Source: Chloroflexota bacterium (lineage in GTDB: Bacteria > Chloroflexota > Ktedonobacteria > Ktedonobacterales > Ktedonobacteraceae). Taken from it: a stretch of 24,578 nucleotides of DNA. The translations under genes were made by a program, and so were the position numbers. Within the stretch, counting starts at the first letter, position 1. The number at the start of each line of letters is the position of its first letter. The stretch covers positions 1 to 24,578 of the forward strand of contig VBJK01000099.1 of the NCBI GenBank assembly GCA_005879655.1. The letters are read 5' to 3'. Shown here in pieces: positions 7,143 to 15,254 of this stretch. The notes beneath the pieces are model-generated. The model made no database searches. It was not told the origin of the DNA and saw only the letters and a list, made by a program, of their open reading frames with translations.

Positions 7143-8444
7143 ATGGTAAAGAACACCACAGAAATTAACCAGGAAACTGGACAAAAACACAATCGTGAGG
7201 GTGTCATTACAGCAGTATTGACTGCCGATAACCATCTGGGCGATACCGCATATGGTCAACAACCCCGCAAGCGCGAAGCTCGCCAAGAACGGTTGCGCCA
7301 GGCATTTGAGCAGGCAGTAGATTTCGCGATAGCTCAGGGGGTAGATCTGTTTATCCAGATAGGCGATTTATTTGATACTACTACACCTGACGAGCGAGAC
7401 CGCAGTTTTGTTGCCGATCGCTTGGCACAGCTCAAGCAGGCCGGGGTACATACATTCGCCCTCGGTGGGGTTCATGACACGCCTAATAATGAAGCCCAAA
7501 AACAACAGGGTAATCTCCTTCCAGCTCCTCAGGTCAATTATGAACGCCTGGGTGTGCTCCACTATTTTCCCCCCATGCCAAACAATAGCCCAGAATTAGA
7601 GCCTGTAATCGTTGATATCAAGGGGATGTTGCTTGGTCTATCTGGGTTGGGCGTATTAGCTGGACAAGAAGGAGATCCTCTCGCCCATATGCGTGTTCAG
7701 AGCGATATCGAACGTGCTGTTATTAGGGTGTTACTTCTCCATGCACCCATCGCAGGATTGGCTGCTGGTTCATCTCTACTGGATACGCGTGCACAGGTCA
7801 GTCTTAATAGTATAGCCAAACAGACTACTTTCCAGTATATTTTTGCTGGCTACCATCATATGTATAATCGCTTTAATGTTGGTCAAACAGAAGTAATTGT
7901 AGCTGGGGCGACACAGCATATCGACTTTAATCATCCTGAACAAGTGCCAGGCTTCGTCTTTCTGGGACTTGCTCCTGATGGTCTTCGTTGGTGCGAGCAC
8001 ATCCCCGTCAATTCCTGGTCATTACATCAACTTGTAATTCATACCAGCGAGCTTTGGCCCGCACAAGGAACCGAAGAGCGCTCTCCGACTGACATTATCC
8101 TTGAGCGATTGTACGCTCTGTGTAGTGCTGATGCCATGGTCCAGTTGCGTCTGGAAGGAGAAATGACACGCCGCCAGTACCATCAACTCGATTTGAATCA
8201 GATTAGACGCTATAGTGAAGAACATTGTTTCGCACTTGCAATTGACGATAGTTCCCTTTCATTGCTGGCTAATGTAGATACAATTTCTCAAGAGGCTGCT
8301 GAGCGTCTCTCTCTACGTCAGGAATTGATCACTCTAGCCGACGAGTGGATCAGCGAGGCAAGCGATGAACAAGAAAAGAAAGCGCTTCAGACGACAAAAG
8401 AAGAATTATTAGCAGCAATTGACGAGTTAAAAGGAAAAAGGTAG
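7143..8444 (+). CDS. Mre11/SbcD/YhaO-like metallophosphoesterase with altered metal site
   Basis: This 433-aa calcineurin-like phosphoesterase is of the DNA double-strand break nuclease type. The visible motifs are Asp29 and His31 in LTADNHLG, Asp75 in IGDLFD, His111 and Asp112 in GGVHDTP, His200 in LLHAPI, and GYHH at 236-239. Two positions differ from the Mre11 pattern. The Asn of GNHD is Val110, and the first His of GHxH is Tyr237. Both normally bind the metals, so nuclease activity may be reduced, changed or lost. The C-terminal 150 residues form the capping and partner-binding region. The start has a GGAAG ribosome binding site 9 bases away. The downstream Rad50-like gene follows after 29 bases, and the pair resembles yhaO-yhaN of Bacillus subtilis more than sbcD-sbcC. 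Confidence 0.85.
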   Translation: MVKNTTEINQETGQKHNREGVITAVLTADNHLGDTAYGQQPRKREARQERLRQAFEQAVDFAIAQGVDLFIQIGDLFDTTTPDERDRSFVADRLAQLKQAGVHTFALGGVHDTPNNEAQKQQGNLLPAPQVNYERLGVLHYFPPMPNNSPELEPVIVDIKGMLLGLSGLGVLAGQEGDPLAHMRVQSDIERAVIRVLLLHAPIAGLAAGSSLLDTRAQVSLNSIAKQTTFQYIFAGYHHMYNRFNVGQTEVIVAGATQHIDFNHPEQVPGFVFLGLAPDGLRWCEHIPVNSWSLHQLVIHTSELWPAQGTEERSPTDIILERLYALCSADAMVQLRLEGEMTRRQYHQLDLNQIRRYSEEHCFALAIDDSSLSLLANVDTISQEAAERLSLRQELITLADEWISEASDEQEKKALQTTKEELLAAIDELKGKR

Positions 8445-8473
8445 CAGGCATTGGCCAACGGAGTGTTATCCAC

Positions 8474-11400
8474 ATGATTATCCTGAAGCATTTAACAGTC
8501 GAACGGTTTCGGCTCTTGCGTGAATTGAATCTGCACTTTCCTCAGCGCGGCAGTATTCTGATCCAGGGCCCCAACGAAGCTGGAAAGTCGTCGCTGCTCG
8601 AAAGCATTTACTTTGCGCTTTACGGTGAAGCGCTGGCCCCTAGTCGTGGCCGGCGTTCGCTGGATGACTTGATCTCGTATGGGGCGACAAGTGCAGTTGT
8701 CACCCTCACGCTTGCTATCGGCGCAAACGATTTGATAGTGACGCGCACTCTTGAGCGGGGCAAGGGTCAGAGTATACGTCTGCTCATACACCGCTTGAGT
8801 AGCTCCGAAAAGGAGATTATCACCAATTTAGCAATAGCTAACAAGCGCATTATTGTGGAATTAGGACAGCTGGATGCTGTTACCTTCCGTAGCGCATTCC
8901 TCATTGAGCAGAAAGGGCTAGACCGCTTGGAACGCTTATCTGGCGTTGAGCGTGAGGCCGCCACTCGTAAGCTGCTATGCCTGGAAAAGCTGACCCGTCT
9001 AACAGAACAATTTCAGGTGACACCTGAAGACGGAAAACAGTTAAAAGAGTGCACTGACCGCTTCCAGCTAGCGGAGATACAGGTGCGCATTCCTGAATTA
9101 AGCAAACAACTCGATCAGATTGAGGCTGCGCTTGACGCCGTAAAGCTATGCGAAGAGCTAGACGCCATCCTTGAGCAAGAGAACGAAATCGCTGAACAAC
9201 AAAAGACCATCGCCCAGATAAAGAACAAACGTCCCGAACTCAAGAGTCGTCAGGGACGTATCCTCCAGCTCGCACGAGCTGATACTACGCTGGCAGCTAT
9301 CATTGCTGCGTATGATGGTATCGCAGAGGCGCGCCGCGAAATTCCTGAGCTAGAGAAACAGATTGCTGAAATTGAACGCCGCGAACATGAAGAGCTACCA
9401 GTGCTCGAAAAACGTGTCGCAGACCTCGCCGAGCTAACACGCTCATTCGGTACCTTGCAACGTATGTCCAATGACCTACTGACTGCGGTTGATGCTATTA
9501 AGGAGCTAGAACAGGAACTCAAGCAGCATGATGAGGTGCGCGATGATCTCAAGAGTATAGAAGAGCAGGTTGCACATGCAAAGACGCGTGTTGAAGAGGC
9601 TCAGCACGCACTCAAAGATTTAGATGCTCTGCGGCGTGAGGGACGACCACAACTAGAGGCACGACTCCAGCGCATGCGCATACTCTATGACCGCCTCAGA
9701 GTCATGCGCCAGTTAGAAGAGCAATATGTCTATCACCTTGCTAGCAAAGAGCAAGCTGAAGAGAATAGTCGGCAACTACATGAGGTTCAAAAAGAGCTAG
9801 CCGAGACTGAGAGCGAGATGACCTTAGTTGAGGATGAAGCTCATCAGGCTCAACAACAAGTGGAAGTGCTAGAAAAACGTTGGCGTCAGTTGGGTATACG
9901 CCGCCAGATGGAAGAATGGGTACGCCTGAAAGGGCTGGCCCAGGGGCTTGTTCAAGCAGAACAGCATGTAAACCTGGCATATCAGCACCAGGAAAAAATT
10001 CGCTTGATGTTGGATGAAGCACGTAACTCGGTAAAAAAATATGGTGCCTTCATTGGTGGTTGCGCAGTAGCTGCCTTTATCTCACTCATTCTAGCTCTGT
10101 TTTTTGGCATTGTGGGACACGATGTGCTCCTTACGCTTGTCCTCGTGCTTATCGGTCTTGTTACAATTGGTGGCGCGTGGCTCAACTGGAAGAATTTCTC
10201 GAAAGTACGCGAGGATGAGGCCACTACTGATAAACAAATGCAAGATGCTATCAATAGGGTGCGCATGATGGTCGTGGCACGCGAGACTGCCGCTCGCGTT
10301 GGTGGTAACAATGACGCTATCACACACAGTGAGCAAGAAATTCGTTCTCTGGGTGGCATGATTCCTCGTTCGCTCGAAGAGGGGCAGGCGTTTTTACAGC
10401 AAAATCCTGATCAGGGTGAGAGCCTTGCCAATCTTCAGCAATTGATGAAGGAGAGGCAGGCAGCTGTCAATGCCGCACGCAATCAGGTAAATGTCACCAT
10501 GGAAGCGGTCGCCGCATTACTCAAGGAACGAGCACAGCTGGATGAGCAACGCAAGAGAGAAAATTGGGATCTGCTCGAAGAAAATCTAGCGAGCGATCAA
10601 GCTTCTGTTGAGCGCATGCATCAGGAGATTACTCTGCTCGCTGGGCAAGAGGGCTTGCCAATGCCGACCATTGGTATACAGCTACAAGACAGCGGGGCCT
10701 TCGGTGTGTTCTCTCCCGTCAGAAGGATACAAGATGACATAGAAGGCGATAGCCCAGAGCTAGATCTGCTTGTCGAATCTGCTATCAAGACAACTGAGCG
10801 CGAGATGGCCACTCTCACCGGTAAATTGGACTTGGTGGCAGACTTGACCAATCAGGTAAAAGTGCACCAGGATGCACTAGATGTTCTGTTAGCACGCCAG
10901 CGTGTCATCGAGGAGCGCAATGCTCGCTATCAGACAAGCAATCCGGCCTTGCAGATTGAACGAGCACGAGAGCAACAGATGGCGTTGCGTCAGGCTCTGC
11001 AATCCTTACAAGATTCTCTGCGCCAACGTGTCAAGCCTCTAGGTGTTGTCTTCGGCCAGACAGCAATTAGTAATGCTGAGACAGTAGCTCGCAAGCAGTT
11101 GGAAGAGCTACAGATACAACTGGGCAACAAGCTTATGCTTCAGGAGAAGCTGTCGAACTACATGACGCAGCGTACCGCCTTGCAAGAATCCCTCTCCGAG
11201 CACTACAAACAACTGGCGAAGTTTAGCAATTCGCTGGGGAGCTGGATCGTTCCCCCCAAGCCATTTGCCGAAGACCTGCAAGCCTTGCGTGCCCGTTGCC
11301 AGCGAGAGATAGAGGAAGGTAACGAGCTAGCTATTGTAAAGGAGCTAGAGAAGCTACAGGACCAAGAGAGCGCGACAAAACTCAAAATCGAACTGTGCGA

Positions 11401-12325
11401 ACAGGAGATTACTAGCATTCAGGAACGTATTGCCACACTCCTAACACAACGCAATCGTCCTGCAACGAAAGCATACACGCACCCGGATATCGCCGCTGTT
11501 TGGCCACTGCTTAATGATTACACAGTTGCTGACCGTGCACACCTCGAAGAGGAACGCTTCCAACGGGAAAAAGAGCTAGTCGAGCTGGAGGAGGAGGAAC
11601 TGAAGCTCAGCCAGCAATTGCAGATCGGCAACGCTCCTCTGGATCTAGCACAGGAACGGGTGCATCTGGAGAAACTGGAGCGCTCCTATCAGACCAAAAA
11701 GCGTGGTAATCAGTTAGCTACGGCGGTCAACGAACGCATAATGCGCAAGATGGTGCCGCGTACCGAGTACTACATGCAGCAGATCCTGCCTCTGCTCACC
11801 AGTGGACGTTATCACGATGTCCACCTCACTACCGAGCCAGAGGAAGGCTCGATCAGTGGTGGCCCCTTACAGATCAGCGTGTGGGATGTGGCAGCGGGCG
11901 AATACGTCTCGCATTCTGCGCTCTCTGGCGGGGCGGCAGATCAGCTTTCACTGGCATTGCGCTTGGCTTTCACGATCGCATCCCTGCCTCGTGAGCTGGA
12001 TGCTACTCCAACCTTTGTCATGATGGATGAGCCACTCAGCTCTTTTGATCGCACACGTACCAAAGCGTTGGTCGATGTCTTCACTGGCGAGGTGCTCAGC
12101 CAACAATTTGAACAGATCATCCTTATCTCACACAACGGTGCATTTGATCCAGCCATGTTCCCCTATCACGTCTACATGGAGAATGGTATCACCGTTGAGA
12201 GCAATCTGCCTGTTGTTATAAACGGTTCCGTTTCCCCCATGAATAGCAACAGGCAGGCAGACAAAGATACGACGCATATACGTATTCCTATTCCAACTAT
12301 CCCCACAAAGGATAAGAACTCATAA
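8474..12325 (+). CDS. Rad50/SbcC/YhaN-like SMC ATPase with transmembrane apex
   Basis: This 1283-aa ABC-type ATPase has split head halves joined by long coiled coils. The head motifs are Walker A GPNEAGKSS at 32-40, a Q-loop segment FLIEQKGLDRLE near 137-148, the ABC signature LSGGAADQLSLALRLA from 1150, Walker B FVMMDE with Asp1185 and Glu1186, and the switch His1220 in ILISHN. Heptad-rich charged helices fill about 180-515 and 580-1110. In place of the Rad50 CxxC zinc hook there are two hydrophobic helices, about 524-547 and 551-570, separated by GHD. This is the arrangement of YhaN-type proteins, so the coiled-coil apex is probably in the membrane. It presumably works with the phosphoesterase encoded just upstream. 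A GGAGTG ribosome binding site precedes the ATG. The last 50 residues are a low-complexity tail outside the head. Confidence 0.9.
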   Translation: MIILKHLTVERFRLLRELNLHFPQRGSILIQGPNEAGKSSLLESIYFALYGEALAPSRGRRSLDDLISYGATSAVVTLTLAIGANDLIVTRTLERGKGQSIRLLIHRLSSSEKEIITNLAIANKRIIVELGQLDAVTFRSAFLIEQKGLDRLERLSGVEREAATRKLLCLEKLTRLTEQFQVTPEDGKQLKECTDRFQLAEIQVRIPELSKQLDQIEAALDAVKLCEELDAILEQENEIAEQQKTIAQIKNKRPELKSRQGRILQLARADTTLAAIIAAYDGIAEARREIPELEKQIAEIERREHEELPVLEKRVADLAELTRSFGTLQRMSNDLLTAVDAIKELEQELKQHDEVRDDLKSIEEQVAHAKTRVEEAQHALKDLDALRREGRPQLEARLQRMRILYDRLRVMRQLEEQYVYHLASKEQAEENSRQLHEVQKELAETESEMTLVEDEAHQAQQQVEVLEKRWRQLGIRRQMEEWVRLKGLAQGLVQAEQHVNLAYQHQEKIRLMLDEARNSVKKYGAFIGGCAVAAFISLILALFFGIVGHDVLLTLVLVLIGLVTIGGAWLNWKNFSKVREDEATTDKQMQDAINRVRMMVVARETAARVGGNNDAITHSEQEIRSLGGMIPRSLEEGQAFLQQNPDQGESLANLQQLMKERQAAVNAARNQVNVTMEAVAALLKERAQLDEQRKRENWDLLEENLASDQASVERMHQEITLLAGQEGLPMPTIGIQLQDSGAFGVFSPVRRIQDDIEGDSPELDLLVESAIKTTEREMATLTGKLDLVADLTNQVKVHQDALDVLLARQRVIEERNARYQTSNPALQIERAREQQMALRQALQSLQDSLRQRVKPLGVVFGQTAISNAETVARKQLEELQIQLGNKLMLQEKLSNYMTQRTALQESLSEHYKQLAKFSNSLGSWIVPPKPFAEDLQALRARCQREIEEGNELAIVKELEKLQDQESATKLKIELCEQEITSIQERIATLLTQRNRPATKAYTHPDIAAVWPLLNDYTVADRAHLEEERFQREKELVELEEEELKLSQQLQIGNAPLDLAQERVHLEKLERSYQTKKRGNQLATAVNERIMRKMVPRTEYYMQQILPLLTSGRYHDVHLTTEPEEGSISGGPLQISVWDVAAGEYVSHSALSGGAADQLSLALRLAFTIASLPRELDATPTFVMMDEPLSSFDRTRTKALVDVFTGEVLSQQFEQIILISHNGAFDPAMFPYHVYMENGITVESNLPVVINGSVSPMNSNRQADKDTTHIRIPIPTIPTKDKNS

Positions 12326-12330
12326 TATTG

Positions 12331-12424
12331 ATATTATCAAATTAGTTTGAGCAAGAAGAAAAGCGTGAGGAGCGTAGTTACGCTCCTCACGCTTTTCTTC
12401 TTGCTCAAACTAATTTGATAATAT
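12331..12424. terminator. 46-bp perfect inverted repeat after the Rad50-like gene
   Basis: Bases 12331-12376 are an exact reverse complement of 12379-12424, with only two bases between the arms. It starts 5 bases after the stop codon. The stem is far longer than a normal intrinsic terminator. It probably ends the nuclease operon, since a new promoter follows about 50 bases on. Confidence 0.85.
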
Positions 12425-12476
12425 TTCTTGTTGAACGTTCGTATTAGCTTATTAAAAGCATTTTTTGTGTTTTATC

Positions 12477-12506
12477 TTGACTTAGAAGGTCTTTTAATAT
12501 TATAAT
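12477..12506 (+). promoter_or_regulatory. Near-consensus promoter for the SQR-like gene
   Basis: A -35 TTGACT at 12477-12482 and a perfect -10 TATAAT at 12501-12506 are separated by 18 bases in an AT-rich stretch. The predicted start near 12513 leaves a leader of about 225 nt before the flavoprotein gene. The leader holds a possible 32-codon ORF from 12569 with a GAGGAA-like ribosome binding site, but it has no recognisable product. Confidence 0.65.
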
Positions 12507-12738
12507 ATGTAATATAATATAATCTATTAATTACCCGTTTTGAGCTAACAGAGGAAGATAACGCTATCATGAACTGCATCATTGAAGGTGCAACGCTCTC
12601 GATCAGGAGGAGCCGATGGTGGCCCTATGTACCCAAACATGATGCCTCTCCTTGCCGTAGCAGATAGGAAGAATATGCGGAAGGGACTACCTTGCAGAAC
12701 CATACCGACGAGTTTCATACAAAAAATGGAGGAAAACG

Positions 12739-13905
12739 ATGAACATATTGGTATTAGGTGGTGGGTTTGGTGGGATTGTGGCAGCCTACACCTTACGTAA
12801 CACACTCCTGAGTGAGCATGAGGTGACTCTAGTCAATCAGAGCAGTGACTTCTATCTCAGAGCAGCTTTCCCCACGATGGCCTTTGAAGGTGATATCAGG
12901 CCCGAAGATATTCGTCTGCGCTTAGACGAAGTCCTGCCAGTGCGGGGGATCAACTTCAGGAAGGCACGCGTGACGGCGATCCGGCCAGAGAGGAACACAG
13001 TAGAGACCAACGATGGCGAGCTACGCTACGACTACCTGATCATTGCTATGGGCACAGATTTCGCCAAAGACAACGTACCCGGTCTCATGGAGTACTGCTA
13101 CTCGTTATGGACAGTCGATGAGGTGCAACGTTTCTGGAGCAGACTCAGAACCTTCACTGGTGGCTCGGTCGTGACGGGAACTGCGCTGGGCAGTCCTTGC
13201 GAGGGGCCTATGTGGGAGGCTACCATGCTTATGGATCGCTTCGCGCGTCAACGAGGTATGCGGGATAGGGTGGAGATCCATCATTTCACACCCAAAGCGC
13301 TCGCCTTGCAGCCAGTGGGACCAGCAGGCGTACAATGGGGCAAGGAGACCTTTGCCAAGCTAGGGATACATGTCCATACCTCTGCCGAAGCTGTTCGGGT
13401 GACGCCGGATCGCGTTGTATTTCGTGACGGACGAGAAATACGATACGACATTGGGCTTCTTGTAGCTCCGTACATTGGCCATGCAGTTATTGTCCAGGCT
13501 GGTCTGGGTGATGAGAATGGCTTCGTTCTGGTGGACTCGAAGATGCGCACGCGTACCTTTCCCAATATTTTTGCTGTTGGCGACTGCGTCTCGGTGCCAG
13601 CCAGACCGAAGATGGCGCATAATGCTATGCGTGGCGGGGTGGTGGCTGCCACCAATATTGCGTACGAGATTATGGGGAAACCGGCCTATTGGGAACACCG
13701 CAATGAAATCATGTGCGTGATCAATAACGGCGGAGGCAAGGGCACGTACGTAAGGTCAGATGTCCCCTGGGGTGGAAACCTCTCCATCGTGATGGGCGCT
13801 CATGCTGATACTCCTGGCCTCACGGCGGAGGAGTCGTACTTTATCAAGAAGGCGTTTGCGGATTACTTTTTGGCAAATGCGGGCAATGTGCGGTTTATCA
13901 TGTAG
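12739..13905 (+). CDS. Sulfide:quinone oxidoreductase-like FAD-dependent oxidoreductase
   Basis: This 388-aa two-dinucleotide-binding-domain flavoprotein resembles sulfide:quinone oxidoreductases and type II NADH dehydrogenases. The FAD-binding N-terminus is ILVLGGGFGGIVAAYTLR, the second FAD contact is DYLIIAMGT at about 98-106, and the distal FAD motif is FPNIFAVGD at about 274-282. Cys120, Cys154 (GSPCEGP) and Cys326 (MCVINNGGG) are placed like the three functional cysteines of SQR, which supports sulfide or persulfide chemistry over NADH oxidation. Cys283 follows the GD. There is no long C-terminal amphipathic helix, although hydrophobic residues near the end (FADYFLANAGNVRFIM) could touch the membrane. 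A GGAGG ribosome binding site precedes the ATG. No sulfur-oxidation neighbours are visible, so the substrate is uncertain. Confidence 0.75.
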   Translation: MNILVLGGGFGGIVAAYTLRNTLLSEHEVTLVNQSSDFYLRAAFPTMAFEGDIRPEDIRLRLDEVLPVRGINFRKARVTAIRPERNTVETNDGELRYDYLIIAMGTDFAKDNVPGLMEYCYSLWTVDEVQRFWSRLRTFTGGSVVTGTALGSPCEGPMWEATMLMDRFARQRGMRDRVEIHHFTPKALALQPVGPAGVQWGKETFAKLGIHVHTSAEAVRVTPDRVVFRDGREIRYDIGLLVAPYIGHAVIVQAGLGDENGFVLVDSKMRTRTFPNIFAVGDCVSVPARPKMAHNAMRGGVVAATNIAYEIMGKPAYWEHRNEIMCVINNGGGKGTYVRSDVPWGGNLSIVMGAHADTPGLTAEESYFIKKAFADYFLANAGNVRFIM

Positions 13906-14003
13906 GAAACAGATGCGATCACGCAGGAAACCATGCTCGACCAGCACTAGCTGCAACCAAGAGTCCTGACTTGGTCAGTAGAGCAGATCTCCTGCTGTAC
14001 GTT

Positions 14004-14062
14004 GAGAAAGCAGGATAGCCGATTATCTCAGACTTGTACTTTTGCGGCTATCCTGCTTTCTC
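14004..14062. terminator. 17-bp hairpin between convergent genes
   Basis: Bases 14004-14020 pair exactly with 14046-14062 around a 25-base loop. It sits after the SQR-like gene (+) and abuts the stop codon of the methyltransferase (-), so it can end transcription from both sides. Confidence 0.7.
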
Positions 14063-15121
14063 TTAGAAGAGCTGATCTTGCTTGTTAACAGCACTATTTA
14101 GCGTTGCGTGCTCGTCCTCAGAATGTACAATAGGATTATCAGAAGTCTCTGCGTCTAAGGATTGAGGAATCTTTCTTGTGCGAGGTTTCTTCACAGGCTG
14201 CACATGTTCGGATTCCTCCGTGTGAAGCAGTGCATCTGGGACTATTATACCAGCTAGCGTCTGATGGCTGGCCAGCGGGGGACGCCAAAAATCCAGCAAA
14301 TACTCAAAAGTCGTCCCCATAGTGATATAATTGCTGGGCCAGCCAAAGATTCCAATATTATTCACAATGTTTGTACGGTCCCAAATGATCGTATTACGCA
14401 GTTCGTAACCAACAGAGCGTAGAGCTTCAATAACTGCAATATGGATCGTTATACGTTTATTTTCCCACCACATATCGGGGACATTGATAATACAATGACC
14501 TTTTTTCTTCAATAGCGGTAACAAACCGGCAAATAAGTTGGCCATAGCCGTTGCATAATTGTCAAGTTCGAGCGTCCCTAAATCTTCTGGGCGCTGACTA
14601 TATTGTTCTATTTTCTTGTACTGCTCATTTTTCCGTTCAACGCCACGACGGCTTTTGTTCAATCGTTCCCTATTGAGAAGATTCGCATAAGGGGGTGACG
14701 TAACAATACAGGCAATACTCTCTTCGTCTAAATAGTGGGGAATATTTCTAGCGTCATCGAGGATAGGGATTTGTTGCGCGCCTGCAAAGAGTGTCTGTTG
14801 CATCAACCTTTCTTGCGTCAGTGCAATGTAATCGGGATGAATGTCGAACCCAACGGCATTTCTATGGCTATCACAAGCTGCAACAAGAGTGGTACCGCTT
14901 CCGACGAATGGATCGACAACCAATTCCCCTTGATGTGAAAATAGTTCAATACACTTGCGCGCTAGAGCAATAGGATAGGTAGCAGGATGTTTGTTCTTAT
15001 CTCGTATATCGCGCCCTTCGTAATAGAATTGCCATACTCCTAATTGGGCTTTGATCCAATCTTTTGCTGTTAGACAGTTGATATGGGAGGGTTCGCACGC
15101 ACAAGTTCGGTGTGTAGCCAT
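14063..15121 (-). CDS. Site-specific DNA methyltransferase, amino-MTase type
   Basis: This is a SAM-dependent amino-methyltransferase acting on adenine N6 or cytosine N4. The 352-aa protein has a motif X-like YPIALARKCIELFS, motif I DPFVGSGTT at 70-78, the motif II acidic stretch GFDIHPDY at 91-98, and motif IV TSPPY at 141-145. The late FEYLLDFWRPP resembles the HEYLLIFRKP strand seen in related solitary enzymes. The order is X, I, then IV, with a likely target-recognition stretch in the basic region 150-180. TSPPY leans toward N4-cytosine but does not prove it. I placed the start at the ATG at 15121, because it follows a GAGGT ribosome binding site. The longer in-frame reading up to 15253 runs through hairpin-forming DNA and looks non-coding. 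No restriction endonuclease is adjacent. The C-terminal 70 residues are low complexity. Confidence 0.85.
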   Translation of the reverse strand: MATHRTCACEPSHINCLTAKDWIKAQLGVWQFYYEGRDIRDKNKHPATYPIALARKCIELFSHQGELVVDPFVGSGTTLVAACDSHRNAVGFDIHPDYIALTQERLMQQTLFAGAQQIPILDDARNIPHYLDEESIACIVTSPPYANLLNRERLNKSRRGVERKNEQYKKIEQYSQRPEDLGTLELDNYATAMANLFAGLLPLLKKKGHCIINVPDMWWENKRITIHIAVIEALRSVGYELRNTIIWDRTNIVNNIGIFGWPSNYITMGTTFEYLLDFWRPPLASHQTLAGIIVPDALLHTEESEHVQPVKKPRTRKIPQSLDAETSDNPIVHSEDEHATLNSAVNKQDQLF

Positions 15122-15157
15122 ATCTAACCTCTTCAATTGTACCTCCAATGTGATTTG

Positions 15158-15237
15158 CTCCCAGGGCAATCCCTTGTGCTTGCCCTGCTCGTGGTTGCCC
15201 TGGAGGTGGGCAGGGCGACCATCAATGGTCGCCCTGC
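15158..15237. terminator. Cluster of GC-rich hairpins between ATPase and methyltransferase genes
   Basis: A perfect 12-bp stem with a 4-base loop occupies 15210-15221 and 15226-15237. A second stem pairs 15158-15169 with 15195-15205, with one bulge. Shorter alternative pairings of GGGCAA with TTGCCC also exist. It lies 17 bases after the end of the R3H/AAA gene in the direction of transcription and is probably its terminator, or a leader structure of the methyltransferase. Confidence 0.6.
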
Positions 15238-15254
15238 GGTTATCTAGCGTCACA

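Noticed and set aside
12569..12667. 32-codon ORF in the leader of the SQR-like gene
   Set aside because: It has a plausible ribosome binding site, but no recognisable product or leader-peptide signature, so it is only mentioned with the promoter.
15122..15253. N-terminal extension of the methyltransferase to a GTG at 15253
   Set aside because: It runs through a cluster of hairpins and lacks family similarity; a good ribosome binding site supports the ATG at 15121.
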